This document shows, in pieces, positions 26,813 to 36,595 of a stretch of 64,000 nt of DNA. The notes under the pieces were generated by a model. That model saw only the letters and a list, made by a program, of their open reading frames with translations, had not been told where the DNA came from and did no database searches. This DNA is from AP-15 sp963846635 (GTDB lineage Bacteria; Pseudomonadota; Alphaproteobacteria; ATCC43930; CGMCC-115725). The stretch is from positions 1 through 64,000 of the forward strand of contig CAWJXM010000010.1 of assembly GCA_963846635.1 (NCBI GenBank), given 5' to 3'. Each line of letters starts with the position of its first letter. The first letter of the stretch is position 1. Both the position numbers and the translations under genes were made by a program.

Positions 26813-28063
26813 TCAATCGAGTGCGATTTTTGCGCCGATGGCTCCGTTCAGCAGGCGCCGTAGGTGAAACCCGACCAGATGATCTTCGCTATGCAGGCCG
26901 AGCAGCGCCGCGAAGGCCGGCACAGCCAACGGATCTTCGGCTTCGAGCTTGGCGAAGGCGTCTAGGTAGGCCCGCGTCGCAGTGCTGTCATAGATCTCAA
27001 TCGGCAACGGCTCGAATGCCCGCAACGGCTCTTTGCGTCCGCGCAGCAGGAGATCGCCGATCGGACGCCCCTTGAACCCGGCGACCCGGGTAGCGACACT
27101 TTCGCCGACGCAGATGCGCGTGCCGAGCTGCTTGTTCGCCGTTTCGAGGCGAGCAGCGGTATTTACAGTATCGCCGTAAGCATTGTAATCAAAAAACTTG
27201 TCGCCGCCAAAATTGCCGACGATCGCTGGCCCTGCTTCGAGACCGAGCCGCGTTGCCCCGAGAACGACCCCGCGGTCGCGCCAGCGCCAGCGACACGCCT
27301 GTGCATATTGGTCGAGTTCGAGCGCGCAAGCGACGGCGCGTGCCGCGTGATCCGGCTGATCAGCGGGCGCGCCAAACAGCACGTGCAGCGCGTCGCCGAC
27401 AATCTTCATGACCGTCCCGCCATGGCGAAAGGCGATACCGGTCATGCCGCCGAGATATTCGTTCAACAGCGGTGCGACGATTTCAAGATCGAGGGTTTCG
27501 ACCATCGAGGTGAAATCGGCAATGTCGGAAAACAACGACGTGATCTCACGTCGCTGGCCGCCAAGATCGACCGCATCGGGATCGCTCGCCAGCCGCTCGG
27601 CCAGGTTTGGCGAGAAATAGCGCGACAACAACGCGTGCGCGCGCTCCGCCTCCGCCAACCGGCGCCGCGCCTCGCGCAGCCGCTCGATATGGGCCAAGGT
27701 TTTTCGGATCGTGGTTTCGAGATCGCCGAAATCGATCGGTTTGGTGATGAAATCGAACGCGCCCCGGTTCATCGCGGTGCGGATATTGGCCATATCGCCA
27801 TAAGCCGAGACGATGACGGTCGAGAGCGGATCGGCCGTTTCCTGGAGCTTTTGCAGCAATGTCAGCCCGTCCATGCGCGGCATGTTGATGTCGCTGAGCA
27901 CCATATCGACATCTTGGCCCCCGGCGATCATGTCGAGCGCCTCGACCCCGTCATGTGCAAAGCAAAAGCCGAATTCGCCGCCGCGGATCTGCCGACGGAA
28001 GCGTTGCTGGACCAGTGCTTCGAGATCGGGCTCGTCGTCGACCACGAGTATCGTCGCGGTCAT
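26813..28063 (-). CDS. Response regulator fused to class III adenylate/guanylate cyclase
   Basis: 416 residues. The receiver domain covers 1-125 (VDDEPD with D9/D10, phosphoacceptor Asp58 in MVLSDINMPRMDG, VSAYGD, and Lys in FITKPIDF). A helical linker with heptads follows (RLREARRRLAEAERAHALL). The cyclase domain covers about 165-345: metal Asp in ITSLFSDIADFTSM, second metal Asp and base-contact Lys in GTVMKIVGDALHVLFG, and YGDTVNTAARLETAN for ribose/transition state. These residues favour an active cyclase, likely ATP-specific. The start overlaps the stop of the upstream histidine kinase (ATGA-type), so kinase phosphorylation of Asp58 probably controls cyclic nucleotide output. Confidence 0.92.
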   Translation of the reverse strand: MTATILVVDDEPDLEALVQQRFRRQIRGGEFGFCFAHDGVEALDMIAGGQDVDMVLSDINMPRMDGLTLLQKLQETADPLSTVIVSAYGDMANIRTAMNRGAFDFITKPIDFGDLETTIRKTLAHIERLREARRRLAEAERAHALLSRYFSPNLAERLASDPDAVDLGGQRREITSLFSDIADFTSMVETLDLEIVAPLLNEYLGGMTGIAFRHGGTVMKIVGDALHVLFGAPADQPDHAARAVACALELDQYAQACRWRWRDRGVVLGATRLGLEAGPAIVGNFGGDKFFDYNAYGDTVNTAARLETANKQLGTRICVGESVATRVAGFKGRPIGDLLLRGRKEPLRAFEPLPIEIYDSTATRAYLDAFAKLEAEDPLAVPAFAALLGLHSEDHLVGFHLRRLLNGAIGAKIALD

Positions 28064-30140
28064 CGCTCCTCCCCGTTATCGGCATCGACGGTTATGTTTG
28101 CCCGTGGCAAGGTCACGATGAATTCGGTGTAGGCGCCGGGTTCGCTCTCGACCTTGATGCTGCCGTCGTGTTGCTTGACGATGATATCATGGCTTAGCGA
28201 CAGGCCGAGTCCGGTCCCTTCGCCGGCCGGCTTTGTCGTAAAGAACGGATCGAAGATCTTTGCCCGCAACTTTTCCGGGATGCCGGTGCCGTTGTCTCGC
28301 ACCCGAATTTCGACGCGATCGCCGGCAGCGCGGGTAGTCGACCGACAAAGTAGGCACGTAATCGGGGGCGCGTTCTGTGCGCAGGCGTTCACGCACGGCA
28401 TAAATCCCGTTCGAGAACAGGTTCAATAGCACCCGCGTCAATTCCTGCGGATAGAGATCGAGCTCGCCAACCGCAGGATCGAAATCGCGGCGCAAGACAA
28501 TGTTGAAATCAGGATGCTCGGCGCGTGCTCCATGGAAGGCCAGATTCAATGCTTCTCCGACCAATGCGTTCAAATCGGCGGGCCGATGCTCTCCTCCTTC
28601 GGCGCGCGAATGCATCAGCATGTTCTTGACGATACTGTCGGCGCGTTTTCCGTGCTCTACAATTTTGGCAAGGTTGCTGCTGAGTATACGGATCAAGTCT
28701 TCAATCTCGGCCTGGGTCTCGGCAGAGATCGTGCCGCTATCCGCAGCCAAGGCGCCGTTCAGCTCGTCGATCAATTCGCCCGATAATTCGGCAAAATTAT
28801 TGACGAAATTGAGCGGGTTTTTGATTTCGTGGGCGATGCCCGCGGTCAATTGACCAAGGGCCGCAAGCTTCTGGGTTTCGACTAAGCCGGTCCTGCGCCC
28901 GGCGCAGATCGGCGAGCGCGCTTTCGGCTGCGAGCCGCGCCTCGCGCGCGGTCTGCTCGCTTGCTCGCAACGCCGCGGTGCGCGCCTCGACCTTGGCTTC
29001 CAGAGTCTCGTAGGCCCCTTGCACTTTGGCCGCCATCTGGTTGAAGCGGTCGGCGAGGATTTCGATTTCGTCACCGGTACGGATCTCGATCGGCTCACTG
29101 CGCCCGCCCGAGCCGAGCCGGTCGGCGCCGTCTTGCAGCCTGCGGATCGGCACCACCATGCGCCGCGCGAGAAGCGTGCCCAAACCCGCCGCGAGCAGCA
29201 GACCGAGTGCCAGCAGAGCCATGGTACGATAAAGCGATGCGTAGACCGGCGCCAATGCGTCGTCGAGCGGGCGCTCGACAAACACAATCCAATCGAGCTT
29301 TGGCACCGGGGCATGGACGGTCAACACCTCAGCGCCGCCAAGCCCATTGGCAATATGTGAATGATCAGAGGATGCGCCGCTGTGCAGGGCTGCCAATGCT
29401 GCCGCGACCTGCGGCTTATGCGACCAGTCGGTGTTGCGCAGCACGAGGCTGAGATCGGGGTCGGCGATCAGCCGGCCTCGGCGGTCGACGACATACGCAT
29501 AGCCGTTGTGTCCGACCTGCATCGCGTTGACCAGATCCCAGATGAATTTGAGATTGACCTCAGCCACGGTCACGCCGGCATGATGCCCATCATGCGCGAC
29601 CGCAATCGTCATGTAGGGCTCGGACTGATTGCGAAAGTAAACCGGGCTGAACCAGACGCCCTTGGCCTCGGCTTCGGCAAAGCGCGGATCGGTGGAAAAG
29701 TCGATGCCGCTCGCGATCGAATCCGGGGCGGTGCGCGAAAGCCGCAATTGCTCCTTTCCCGACCCGTCGATCTCGGCGACCTCGGAGATCGCCGGCACCT
29801 CGCGCAGCAAGCGGATCAGATCATAACGCCGCTGTTCGATCGGCAGCGCGTCCCATTGCCGTGGCGTCGTCCAACCGAGCTGCATTTCAATGTCGGAGAT
29901 AAACTCAGTGATCCTCGCGGCAGCGTCCCGTGCTTTTTCCTGCTGCATCTGCACGGCGACGTTTTCAGCCTGGTCGTAGCCGAGCCACATATCGAGCCCG
30001 CCGCTGACCGCCAGCACTAGGCTGACGAGCCCAACAAAGGCGAGCGCCAGTTTTGCCGCCAGCCCGAGCCGCAGGCGGCGGCGCGGGGCTTGCGCGGCTG
30101 AACTCGCTACCGCCAATGCAGCATTGTTGTGGGCGAGCAC
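28060..30140 (-). pseudogene. Cache-domain sensor histidine kinase with two frameshifts
   Basis: The first frame (start 30140) gives TM1 (LAAKLALAFVGLVSLVLAV), a double-Cache-like periplasmic domain of about 240 residues (GVWFSPVYFRNQSEPYMTIA...GYAYVVDRRGRLIADPD), TM2 (LLALGLLLAAGLGTLLA), HAMP and a coiled coil. Near 28880 an extra A (CTTAGTCG) shifts the frame. HisKA continues as TQKLAALGQLTAGIAHEIKNPLNFVNNF with the phosphoacceptor His. Near 28340 an extra G (GTCGACT) shifts it again, and HATPase continues as RVRDNGTGIPEKL and GEGTGLGLSLSHDI to the stop at 28060. Removing both bases gives about 690 residues. It sits between a periplasmic binding protein gene and the cyclase regulator it should phosphorylate. 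Confidence 0.85.
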
Positions 30141-30156
30141 GAAGGGGCGGCTCCCG

Positions 30157-31140
30157 TCATTCGATCACTTCGTCGGCGCGCGCCAGTAACGAGGGCGGGA
30201 ATGTCAGACCAATCGCTTTGGCGGTGTCGAGATTGATCGCCAGCACGAACCAACTCGGCGTTTCGAGCGGAAGCTGGGCTGGATCTGCTCCGTGGAGGAT
30301 GTGCCAAGCGAGCTCAGCGGCGCGATCAAACATCTCGGTGACATCGGGACCATACGACATCAGGCCGCCATCGCGCACCAGGGAGTCATATTCGTACACT
30401 GCCGGAAGTTTGTGTTCGGCGGCGAAGTCGATCACCCGCTTGCGGTTCAACATTGTCAGCACGTCGGTGACCATCAAGATCGCATCGGGTGGCTTTTTGA
30501 CCATTGCTGTAAACGCATCATCGAAATCGTTGGGAGCCCGCACGCCGAGCGATTGAACGTCCAGCCCAAGACGCTTGGCCTCGATCTCCGCCGCCTTGTA
30601 CCGCAAGGACATGCCGAGATCATCGGCATTCCACAGCATCGCCACCCGATGCACGCTCGGCACCGCCGTTTTCAACAGAGACAGACGCTTGGCCGACAGC
30701 TCGGCAGCGATCTCGGATAGGCCGGTGACATGCCCGCCGGGATCGGCAAAGCTTTTGACGAGCCCATCTTCAACCGGGTCGCCGGCCCTGACAACGACGA
30801 CCGGCAAAGTCGAATGATCCTTGGCGGCAACCGCTGCCGGGAAGCCCTGGGTGACAATAAGCGCGACCTTGCTCGCGACCAGCTCGTGGACGAGCTGCGG
30901 CAGGCGGTCGAGATTGCCGTACGCCGCGCGCCGTTCAAAGACAAGGTTCTGCCCCAGAACGAGCCCGTGCCGGGCAAAACCGCGAATGAGACCGGCACCG
31001 AACGGGCTCTGATCGGTCGGATCGGCACCCGTCGCAAGCAGGCCAATGCGATGAACCTCGGATTGCGTTTGATCGCCGGCCTGCGCGGCGCCGATCGCAA
31101 ACGATAGCATCAGAACGGACAAGAAACCCGACCACTTCAT
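30157..31140 (-). CDS. Periplasmic ABC-type substrate-binding protein (PF04392 type)
   Basis: 327 residues with a signal peptide MKWSGFLSVLMLSFAIGAAQA cleaved near 21. The mature protein has the two-lobe pattern VHRIGLLATGADPT, GFARHGLVLGQNLVFERRAA, VALIVTQGFPAAVAAK and TGLSEIAAELSAKRLSLLKTAVP. This is typical of the tryptophan/xylose-like ABC binding proteins common in rhizobia. No permease or ATPase gene is near. It ends 16 bp before the histidine kinase start on the same strand. The natural reading is that this protein captures a ligand and presents it to the kinase rather than, or as well as, to a transporter. Confidence 0.9.
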   Translation of the reverse strand: MKWSGFLSVLMLSFAIGAAQAGDQTQSEVHRIGLLATGADPTDQSPFGAGLIRGFARHGLVLGQNLVFERRAAYGNLDRLPQLVHELVASKVALIVTQGFPAAVAAKDHSTLPVVVVRAGDPVEDGLVKSFADPGGHVTGLSEIAAELSAKRLSLLKTAVPSVHRVAMLWNADDLGMSLRYKAAEIEAKRLGLDVQSLGVRAPNDFDDAFTAMVKKPPDAILMVTDVLTMLNRKRVIDFAAEHKLPAVYEYDSLVRDGGLMSYGPDVTEMFDRAAELAWHILHGADPAQLPLETPSWFVLAINLDTAKAIGLTFPPSLLARADEVIE

Positions 31141-31274
31141 TAAACCACCTCAACCATGGCGGGCCGCGACCATACCCCTCGCCGCGGTCTCGACCAAGCC
31201 GGCGCTGGACAAGACACCGTGATGGAAGCAACGAGATTTTCGCGATAAGCCTGCTGCGATAACGGATCGGACCG

Positions 31275-32798
31275 ATGACCTGCGAACGAGCCTACATCCT
31301 GGCGATCGATCAGGGGACGACCAGCACCCGCGCGATCCTGTTCGATGCGGCGGGACAAATGCGATCAGCAGCGCAGATCGAACTCACGCAGCATTACCCG
31401 CAGCCCGGCTGGGTTGAGCACGATCCCGAAGAAATCTGGCGCAGCGTCATCGATGTGTGCCGTGAGGCGGCAGCAGCTGCCGACGGGCCGATTGCCGCAA
31501 TCGGCATCGCCAACCAGCGCGAGACGACGGTACTGTGGGAGCGCGACACGGGGCGGCCGGTGCACAACGCCATCGTCTGGCAGGACCGGCGCACCACCGA
31601 GCTGTGCGCCCGCTGGCAACGCGAAGGCCTCGGCGAGAGCGTCGAACGGCGGACCGGGCTTGTTATCGACCCCTATTTTTCGGCTTCGAAGATAAGTTGG
31701 CTGCTCGACCAAATTCCGGGTCTGCGGGCCCGTGCCGAGCGCGGCGAGATTGCCTTTGGCACGATTGACAGCTTTTTGTTGTGGCGGCTGACATCAGGCA
31801 AATGCCACGCCACCGACGTCACCAATGCGGCGCGAACGATGCTGTTCGACATAGCCCGGCTCGATTGGGAGGCCGAATTGCTCAAAGCCTTCGCGATTCC
31901 TCGCGCTCTGTTGCCCGAGGTGCGCGATACCGGCGCCGAGTTCGGCATCGCAGCGCCCGAACTCATCGGCATGGCAATTCCGGTCACCACCCTCGCGGGT
32001 GATCAGCAAGCGGCGCTGATCGGCCAGGGCTGCATCCGCCCCGGCATGATCAAATCGACCTATGGGACCGGCGCCTTTGTGCTGTTGAATATTGGCACCG
32101 CACCGGTGGCCTCGCGGCATCGGCTGTTGACAACGATCGGCTATCGAATTCGCGGCCGCATCGCTTATGCCCTCGAAGGCAGCATCTTCGTCGCCGGCGC
32201 GGCGGTGCAGTGGTTGCGTGACCGGCTCGGCATCATCACTGCGGCGGCACAATCGAACAGGCTCGCCGAACGCGCCGATCCGCGCCAGCGCCTCTACTTG
32301 GTGCCCGGCTTTGCCGGGCTCGGCGCGCCGCATTGGTCGCCACGGGCGCGCGGTGCATTGATCGGGCTGACAGCCGAGTGCGGGCCGGCCGAGATTGCCC
32401 GCGCCGCCCTCGAAGCGGTCGGCTATCAAACCCGCGATCTCGTCGCAGCGATGGCGGCGGATGCCGGGATCGAGATCGCGACCTTGCGAGTCGACGGCGG
32501 GATGACGGTCAGCGATTGGACGATGCAGTTCCTGGCCGACATCCTGCCGGCAACGGTCGAGCGGCCGGCTGTCATCGAGACCACCGCTTGGGGTGCCGCC
32601 TACGCCGCGGGGCTGATGCGCGGTGTCTATCCCGATCCCGAAACCGCGGCCGAAAACTGGCAACCGGAGCGGCGGTATATGCCGCAAATGCCCGCTGACG
32701 AGCGCGAGGAGCGCTATGCCGGCTGGCGCCGCGCGATCGCCGGCGTGCTCGCCGCAGCGCCGCCTCCCCCTTGTGGAGATCACAATGCCCAATCCTGA
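31275..32798 (+). CDS. glpK: Glycerol kinase
   Basis: 507 residues, full length for the FGGY family. ILAIDQGTTSTRAILFD is the ATP-binding phosphate-1 motif. Glycerol-contact residues lie in ANQRETTVLWERDTG and VWQDRRTTELC. STYGTGAFVLLNIG, YALEGSIFVAGAAVQWLRD and LRVDGGMTVSDWTMQFLAD follow in the order of GlpK. It makes sn-glycerol 3-phosphate from glycerol and ATP in the cytoplasm. No glpF or glpD is adjacent. Its last 14 bases overlap the start of the DUF5996 gene. Confidence 0.95.
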   Translation: MTCERAYILAIDQGTTSTRAILFDAAGQMRSAAQIELTQHYPQPGWVEHDPEEIWRSVIDVCREAAAAADGPIAAIGIANQRETTVLWERDTGRPVHNAIVWQDRRTTELCARWQREGLGESVERRTGLVIDPYFSASKISWLLDQIPGLRARAERGEIAFGTIDSFLLWRLTSGKCHATDVTNAARTMLFDIARLDWEAELLKAFAIPRALLPEVRDTGAEFGIAAPELIGMAIPVTTLAGDQQAALIGQGCIRPGMIKSTYGTGAFVLLNIGTAPVASRHRLLTTIGYRIRGRIAYALEGSIFVAGAAVQWLRDRLGIITAAAQSNRLAERADPRQRLYLVPGFAGLGAPHWSPRARGALIGLTAECGPAEIARAALEAVGYQTRDLVAAMAADAGIEIATLRVDGGMTVSDWTMQFLADILPATVERPAVIETTAWGAAYAAGLMRGVYPDPETAAENWQPERRYMPQMPADEREERYAGWRRAIAGVLAAAPPPPCGDHNAQS

Positions 32799-33702
32799 AA
32801 CCTGGCCCGACCTCCCTTTCGCGGAGTGGTGCGACACCCGTGCGACGCTGCATATGTGGATGCAGATCGTCGGCAAGATCCGCCTCGCGCAGGCACCGCC
32901 GATCAATCACTGGTGGCAGGTCCCGCTCTATGTGACGAGCCACGGGCTGACCACCTCTCCGATCCCTTACGGCGCGCGCGTGTTCGAGATCGGCTTCGAT
33001 TTCATCGATCACCGGCTGACGATCGAGACCAACGATGGTGGCGCCGCGGCATTTGCTTTGCGGCCGCAATCGGTAGCGGATTTTTACGGTGAGGTGATGC
33101 GACGATTGCATGCGCTCGGGTTCGACATCTCCATCTGGACTACGCCGGTCGAAATCCCCGATCCGATCCCGTTCGAACAGGACCAGACCCATGCCGCCTA
33201 TGACCCCGATTACGCCAATCGCTTTTGGCGGATACTGCTGCAAGCCGATCGCGTCTTGACCGCTTTTCGTGCCGGATTTCTCGGCAAGGCGAGCCCGGTG
33301 CACTTCTTTTGGGGCAGCTTCGATCTGGCGGTGACACGGTTTTCTGGCCGGCGCGCGCCGCCGCATCCAGGCGCCCCCAATATCGCCGATCGGGTAACCC
33401 GCGAGGCCTATTCGCACGAGGTGAGCAGCTGCGGCTTTTGGCCGGGCGGCGCCGGGATGGAACAGCCGATTTTTTATTCCTATGCGTATCCGCAGCCTTC
33501 GGGCTTTGCCGAAGCGCCGGTCCGGCCGGAGGCTGCCTTTTACAATCGTGATTTCGGCGAATTCATCCTGAGCTACGACGCCGTTCGCCACGCCGCGTCG
33601 CCCGATGAGGCATTGCTCGATTTCCTGCAAAGCACGTACGAAGCAGCCGCCACCCTCGCGCATTGGGACCGTGCCGCACTCGAGCGCCCGGCGGCCCCGT
33701 GA
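32785..33702 (+). CDS. DUF5996 family protein
   Basis: 305 residues from ATG 32785, within the tail of glpK, with TGTGGAGATCACA as ribosome-binding site. The sequence shows the strong family conservation of DUF5996: WPDLPFAEWCDTRATLHMWMQIVGKIRLA, NHWWQVPLYVTSHGLTTSPIPYG, VHFFWGSFDLAVTRFSGRRAP and SHEVSSCGFWPGG. No catalytic role is known for the family. It is translationally coupled to glpK upstream and to the cupin gene downstream, so the three are one operon. Confidence 0.9.
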   Translation: MPNPETWPDLPFAEWCDTRATLHMWMQIVGKIRLAQAPPINHWWQVPLYVTSHGLTTSPIPYGARVFEIGFDFIDHRLTIETNDGGAAAFALRPQSVADFYGEVMRRLHALGFDISIWTTPVEIPDPIPFEQDQTHAAYDPDYANRFWRILLQADRVLTAFRAGFLGKASPVHFFWGSFDLAVTRFSGRRAPPHPGAPNIADRVTREAYSHEVSSCGFWPGGAGMEQPIFYSYAYPQPSGFAEAPVRPEAAFYNRDFGEFILSYDAVRHAASPDEALLDFLQSTYEAAATLAHWDRAALERPAAP

Positions 33703-34019
33703 ACCTGTTCGCGCCGCTCCCCGACGCGAGCAAGGCCGAAGTTGTCGAGACATTGCTCGCCCACCCAGGCATTCGCATCGAGCGCATCATCTCGCTCGGC
33801 CAAGCAAGCCCGCCCGGCTTCTGGTACGATCAGGAGGAAGGCGAATGGGTGCTGCTGCTTTCGGGGGCGGCGCGCCTCCGGTTTGCCGATGAAAGCGAGG
33901 CTCGACAGCTCGCTCCCGGCGATTGCGTCAACATCGCCCCACATCGCCGCCATCGTGTCGATTGGACCAACCCAACAGCACCCACAATCTGGCTGGTGGT
34001 ATTCTATCGCAGCGAATAG
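33699..34019 (+). CDS. Small cupin-domain protein
   Basis: 106 residues from GTG 33699, which overlaps the previous stop (GTGA). The single cupin barrel has GEWVLLLSGAARLRFADESEARQLAPGDCVNIAPHRRHRVDWTN. The metal ligands of motif 1 are reduced (Trp-Tyr-Asp-Gln in FWYDQEEGEW), and motif 2 keeps PHRRHRV. Such proteins are often small isomerase-like or regulatory cupins. Function within this glpK operon is unknown. Confidence 0.88.
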   Translation: MNLFAPLPDASKAEVVETLLAHPGIRIERIISLGQASPPGFWYDQEEGEWVLLLSGAARLRFADESEARQLAPGDCVNIAPHRRHRVDWTNPTAPTIWLVVFYRSE

Positions 34020-34093
34020 GTCACCCTTCGCCGATCGCTCCGTTCTCTTGGCCGCTCTGAAAAAATGCCGGATTGTGAAAAAATCCCTTGAAA

Positions 34094-34215
34094 TGTCATT
34101 CCGGGCACGACAACGCCCGCGAGCCTGGAACCTATGAAACCGGCATACAGCAACTTATACGAGGCGCTGTGTTCATAGGTTCCGGGTCTGCCCTGACGGG
34201 CATCCCGGAATGACA
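34094..34215. repeat. Nested palindromic repeat, intergenic
   Basis: The outer arms TGTCATTCCGGG (34094-34105) and CCCGGAATGACA (34204-34215) are perfect inverted repeats. Inside them GGAACCTATGAA and TTCATAGGTTCC form a second perfect 12-bp inverted pair. The structure fills most of the gap between the cupin gene and the next, convergent gene, and could fold into a long transcript hairpin. It belongs to the GTCATTCC...GGAATGAC family of dispersed alphaproteobacterial palindromes. Confidence 0.85.
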
Positions 34216-34299
34216 GTTCACAGAATAGAGGCGTCTCCGGCCAAACCGACCAAAATCTGGCCAGAGCCGTACTCCCATGCCAGCGCGACGAGCGCCCAG

Positions 34300-35439
34300 T
34301 CAGCTGAGCCCGTATAGCCTAGCAGCGTTGTCGTGTGTCAGCTTGCGACGCATTTCGGGTGAGAGATCCCGCATCTGCCGCTCGATCGCGGTATGCGAAT
34401 TGGGCCACACACCGTCGGGGTGCGGATAGTCCGAGGCCCACAGCAGATGCCCGTCGCCAAAGAACGGGATCAACGCCATCGCTGCAGGGTCTTCCTGGAA
34501 GGTCGCCCAGATCTGGCGTTTGAACAACTCGCTGGGCTTGGTCTCGAGCTGGGCGCCGCCCTTGTCGGCCCAAAACTCTTTCGCCTCCCACAGCCGCCAA
34601 TGGCGGTAATCGAGTTCCTGCACCAACCACGGCAGCCAGCCGGTGCCGCCCTCGGCAATCACGATTTTGAGTTTGGGGTGGCGTTCGAGGATCCCCCAGG
34701 CGAACAAATCGACGAAGGGTTCGAGGAAATTCGCCATGAAGAATTTGGTGTTTTCGAACACGCTCGCCGCCTTGCCGGCAGCACGCGCGTCGCGGTTGCC
34801 GACAAACACGGTGATGTGCCAGGAAAGGATGATCCCGGTCTCTTCAAGTGCTGTCCACAGCTTCTCCCAGGCCGGGTCGTCGAGCTTGGGGTTGATGTTG
34901 GCGATCATCAACGTGACCTGCTTGACCCCACCTTTCGCGGCAAGCCGCAGCAATTCCTCGGTCGCCCCGTCGGGGGTCTCGGGCAGCATCGGCACGCCAA
35001 GCAGGCGTTCGGGTGCTGTCTTGCAGAATTCCAGCAGCCAGTCGTTGTAGACGCGGTAGCAGGCGATGCGCAGCACTGGATCGTCGGTCGAGATCTGGAA
35101 GATCGGGCCAAAGATGACCTGCGTCTGCACGCCGTCTCGATCCATATCGGCGAGGCGCAACTCGGCGACCGCTGGCCGTCGCGCGCTCTGGTCGTAAATG
35201 CCGGCCCGGTCGAACGAGTTGTAGAGCGGCTTGACGGGGCGCTGGTTGCCGGTTTCCGGCGGTTTGCCGCCCCAGATTCCCCAAACCTTGCCGTCGCAGA
35301 TCCAAACTGCCTGGCCATCGCGCTCTTCGATATGCGGCGCGCGGTCGCGGAATTCGGCAGGCAACCGCGTCGTCCACAGATCGGCCGGCAATTGCCCCAG
35401 ATCCATATGGTCGTCGCAGGAGATCAGGTCATTGGCCAT
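34300..35439 (-). CDS. Amidohydrolase family 2 protein (PF04909-type)
   Basis: 379 residues from ATG 35439 (MANDLISCDDHMDL). The frame is open for 42 codons upstream, but those codons only translate the palindromic repeat at 35469 (SRFRGND signature), so I exclude them. Metal motifs are SCDDHMDL, LSWHITVFVG and LLWASDYPHPDGVWPNS. The order and spacing match the other two copies at 9573 and 50285, but the three differ clearly in sequence. It is followed upstream on the same strand by a diiron protein and a CmcJ-like protein, so these three likely act on the same compound. Confidence 0.9.
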   Translation of the reverse strand: MANDLISCDDHMDLGQLPADLWTTRLPAEFRDRAPHIEERDGQAVWICDGKVWGIWGGKPPETGNQRPVKPLYNSFDRAGIYDQSARRPAVAELRLADMDRDGVQTQVIFGPIFQISTDDPVLRIACYRVYNDWLLEFCKTAPERLLGVPMLPETPDGATEELLRLAAKGGVKQVTLMIANINPKLDDPAWEKLWTALEETGIILSWHITVFVGNRDARAAGKAASVFENTKFFMANFLEPFVDLFAWGILERHPKLKIVIAEGGTGWLPWLVQELDYRHWRLWEAKEFWADKGGAQLETKPSELFKRQIWATFQEDPAAMALIPFFGDGHLLWASDYPHPDGVWPNSHTAIERQMRDLSPEMRRKLTHDNAARLYGLS

Positions 35440-35468
35440 TCTTGCCTCTATCGAAAACGAGGGCTCCT

Positions 35469-35549
35469 CGTCATTCCCGCGAAAGCGGGAATCCAGGCGC
35501 CGGGGGCCACAGCGGCTACCCTGGCCCCCCGCTTTCGCGGGGGTGACGA
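35469..35549. repeat. Dispersed palindromic repeat, well-preserved copy
   Basis: The arms are CGTCATTCCCGCGAAAGCGGG on the left (about 20 bases) and CCCGCTTTCGCGGGGGTGACG on the right, separated by a short GC-rich spacer. Its reverse translation yields the SRFRGND-like peptide often seen at the ends of over-long gene calls. It lies between the diiron-protein stop and the amidohydrolase start on the minus strand, inside a likely operon, so it may form an mRNA hairpin. Confidence 0.88.
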
Positions 35550-35574
35550 CCGATTTTTCCACCAAAGCTTCATA

Positions 35575-36549
35575 TCATGCCGCGGCGAGCGAGATGCCGA
35601 GCGCTTCGAGATCGGGCGCGACCCGGTCGCTCAGCACGCCGACTTTTCTGAGATTGCGAACCAGCCCGGCGTGAAGGTCGCGGCGGAAATATTTGCGGAA
35701 TGCGGTCTCTTCGCCGCCCGCCGCCCGCTCGCGGCGCAATTGCCGGATCTGTTCGATCTCGCTCTGGCTGAACCCCATTTCCTCATAGGCGGCGCGCGGG
35801 AAGATACCGCGTAGAGTGCGGTTCAGCGCCCATACCGCGAAATCCTCCATTTCGCGCCGTTCGGCGGCACTGGCCTCGGCCACCACTGCCGGCAACGACA
35901 ACATGCCAAAGCCCATATGCCGCGCTTCGTCCTGCAAAATGCGGCGGCAGACTTGGCGCAGAACCGCGTCTTTTGACAATTCCGCGAGCATGCGGAACAA
36001 TGAGACGGCAAAGGTCTCTGCCACCAGCTGCAGGCCGATCGTCTTCAGATACCAGGCTCCGGTGCCGAGCAAGGTGTCAAATATTTCTTTAACGTTGTTG
36101 GCAAGCGGGTAATTACGCCCTTCGAGGCGCAAGCCCATGTAGCGATGCAGGACTTCGTTGTGGCGGCCTTCGTCGACGACTTGGGTCGCCTGGAATAATT
36201 TTGCGTCCTGGCCCTGCACGTTTTCGACCAGCTGACTGCACACCAGCATCGCGCCATGCTCGCCCGCCATCAGCGTCGACAGGCGCCAACGGGCCACCGC
36301 GCGGTTGACCTCGACTTGCTCGGCGGGGCTCAGACCATCCCAGAATGTGGTGCCGTAGATATCAACGAGGTCGTCGGCGATCAGCCCGCCGTCGCTGTCC
36401 AGCGGCTGCGCCCAATCGATATCGGTCGCTGCATTCCACTGGTCGAGCTTTGCCTGTTCGTAAAGATGGCGGAGGTCGGCATGCTCGTCGTCATAATCAT
36501 GGCGGAAGAACGCGACATTGCGAATGTCGATCTGGTGCCCGCGTTCCAT
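35575..36549 (-). CDS. Ferritin-like diiron protein (AurF/R2-like), probable oxygenase
   Basis: 324 mostly helical residues. Candidate iron ligands are in order: Glu in LMAGEHGAMLV, DEGRHNEVLHRYM (E and H of an ExxH), VAETFAVSLF, and LQDEARHMGFGM (second ExxH). That four-helix pattern fits R2-like or AurF-like diiron oxygenases, which oxidise amines or alkanes. It starts about 150 bp after the CmcJ-like gene on the same strand, with a repeat between, and is followed by the amidohydrolase. No dedicated reductase is adjacent. Confidence 0.82.
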   Translation of the reverse strand: MERGHQIDIRNVAFFRHDYDDEHADLRHLYEQAKLDQWNAATDIDWAQPLDSDGGLIADDLVDIYGTTFWDGLSPAEQVEVNRAVARWRLSTLMAGEHGAMLVCSQLVENVQGQDAKLFQATQVVDEGRHNEVLHRYMGLRLEGRNYPLANNVKEIFDTLLGTGAWYLKTIGLQLVAETFAVSLFRMLAELSKDAVLRQVCRRILQDEARHMGFGMLSLPAVVAEASAAERREMEDFAVWALNRTLRGIFPRAAYEEMGFSQSEIEQIRQLRRERAAGGEETAFRKYFRRDLHAGLVRNLRKVGVLSDRVAPDLEALGISLAAA

Positions 36550-36595
36550 CCACTGCCTCCCGCTTTATTCCCAAGCAAACACGTATTATTTATTC

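Noticed and set aside
35440..35565. 42-codon extension of the amidohydrolase at 34300
   Set aside because: It only translates the palindromic repeat (SRFRGND-type peptide); the ATG at 35439 gives the normal family N-terminus.
34393..35814. 473-codon plus-strand open frame
   Set aside because: Antisense to the amidohydrolase and diiron protein, which have clear metal motifs; the frame has no recognisable domain.
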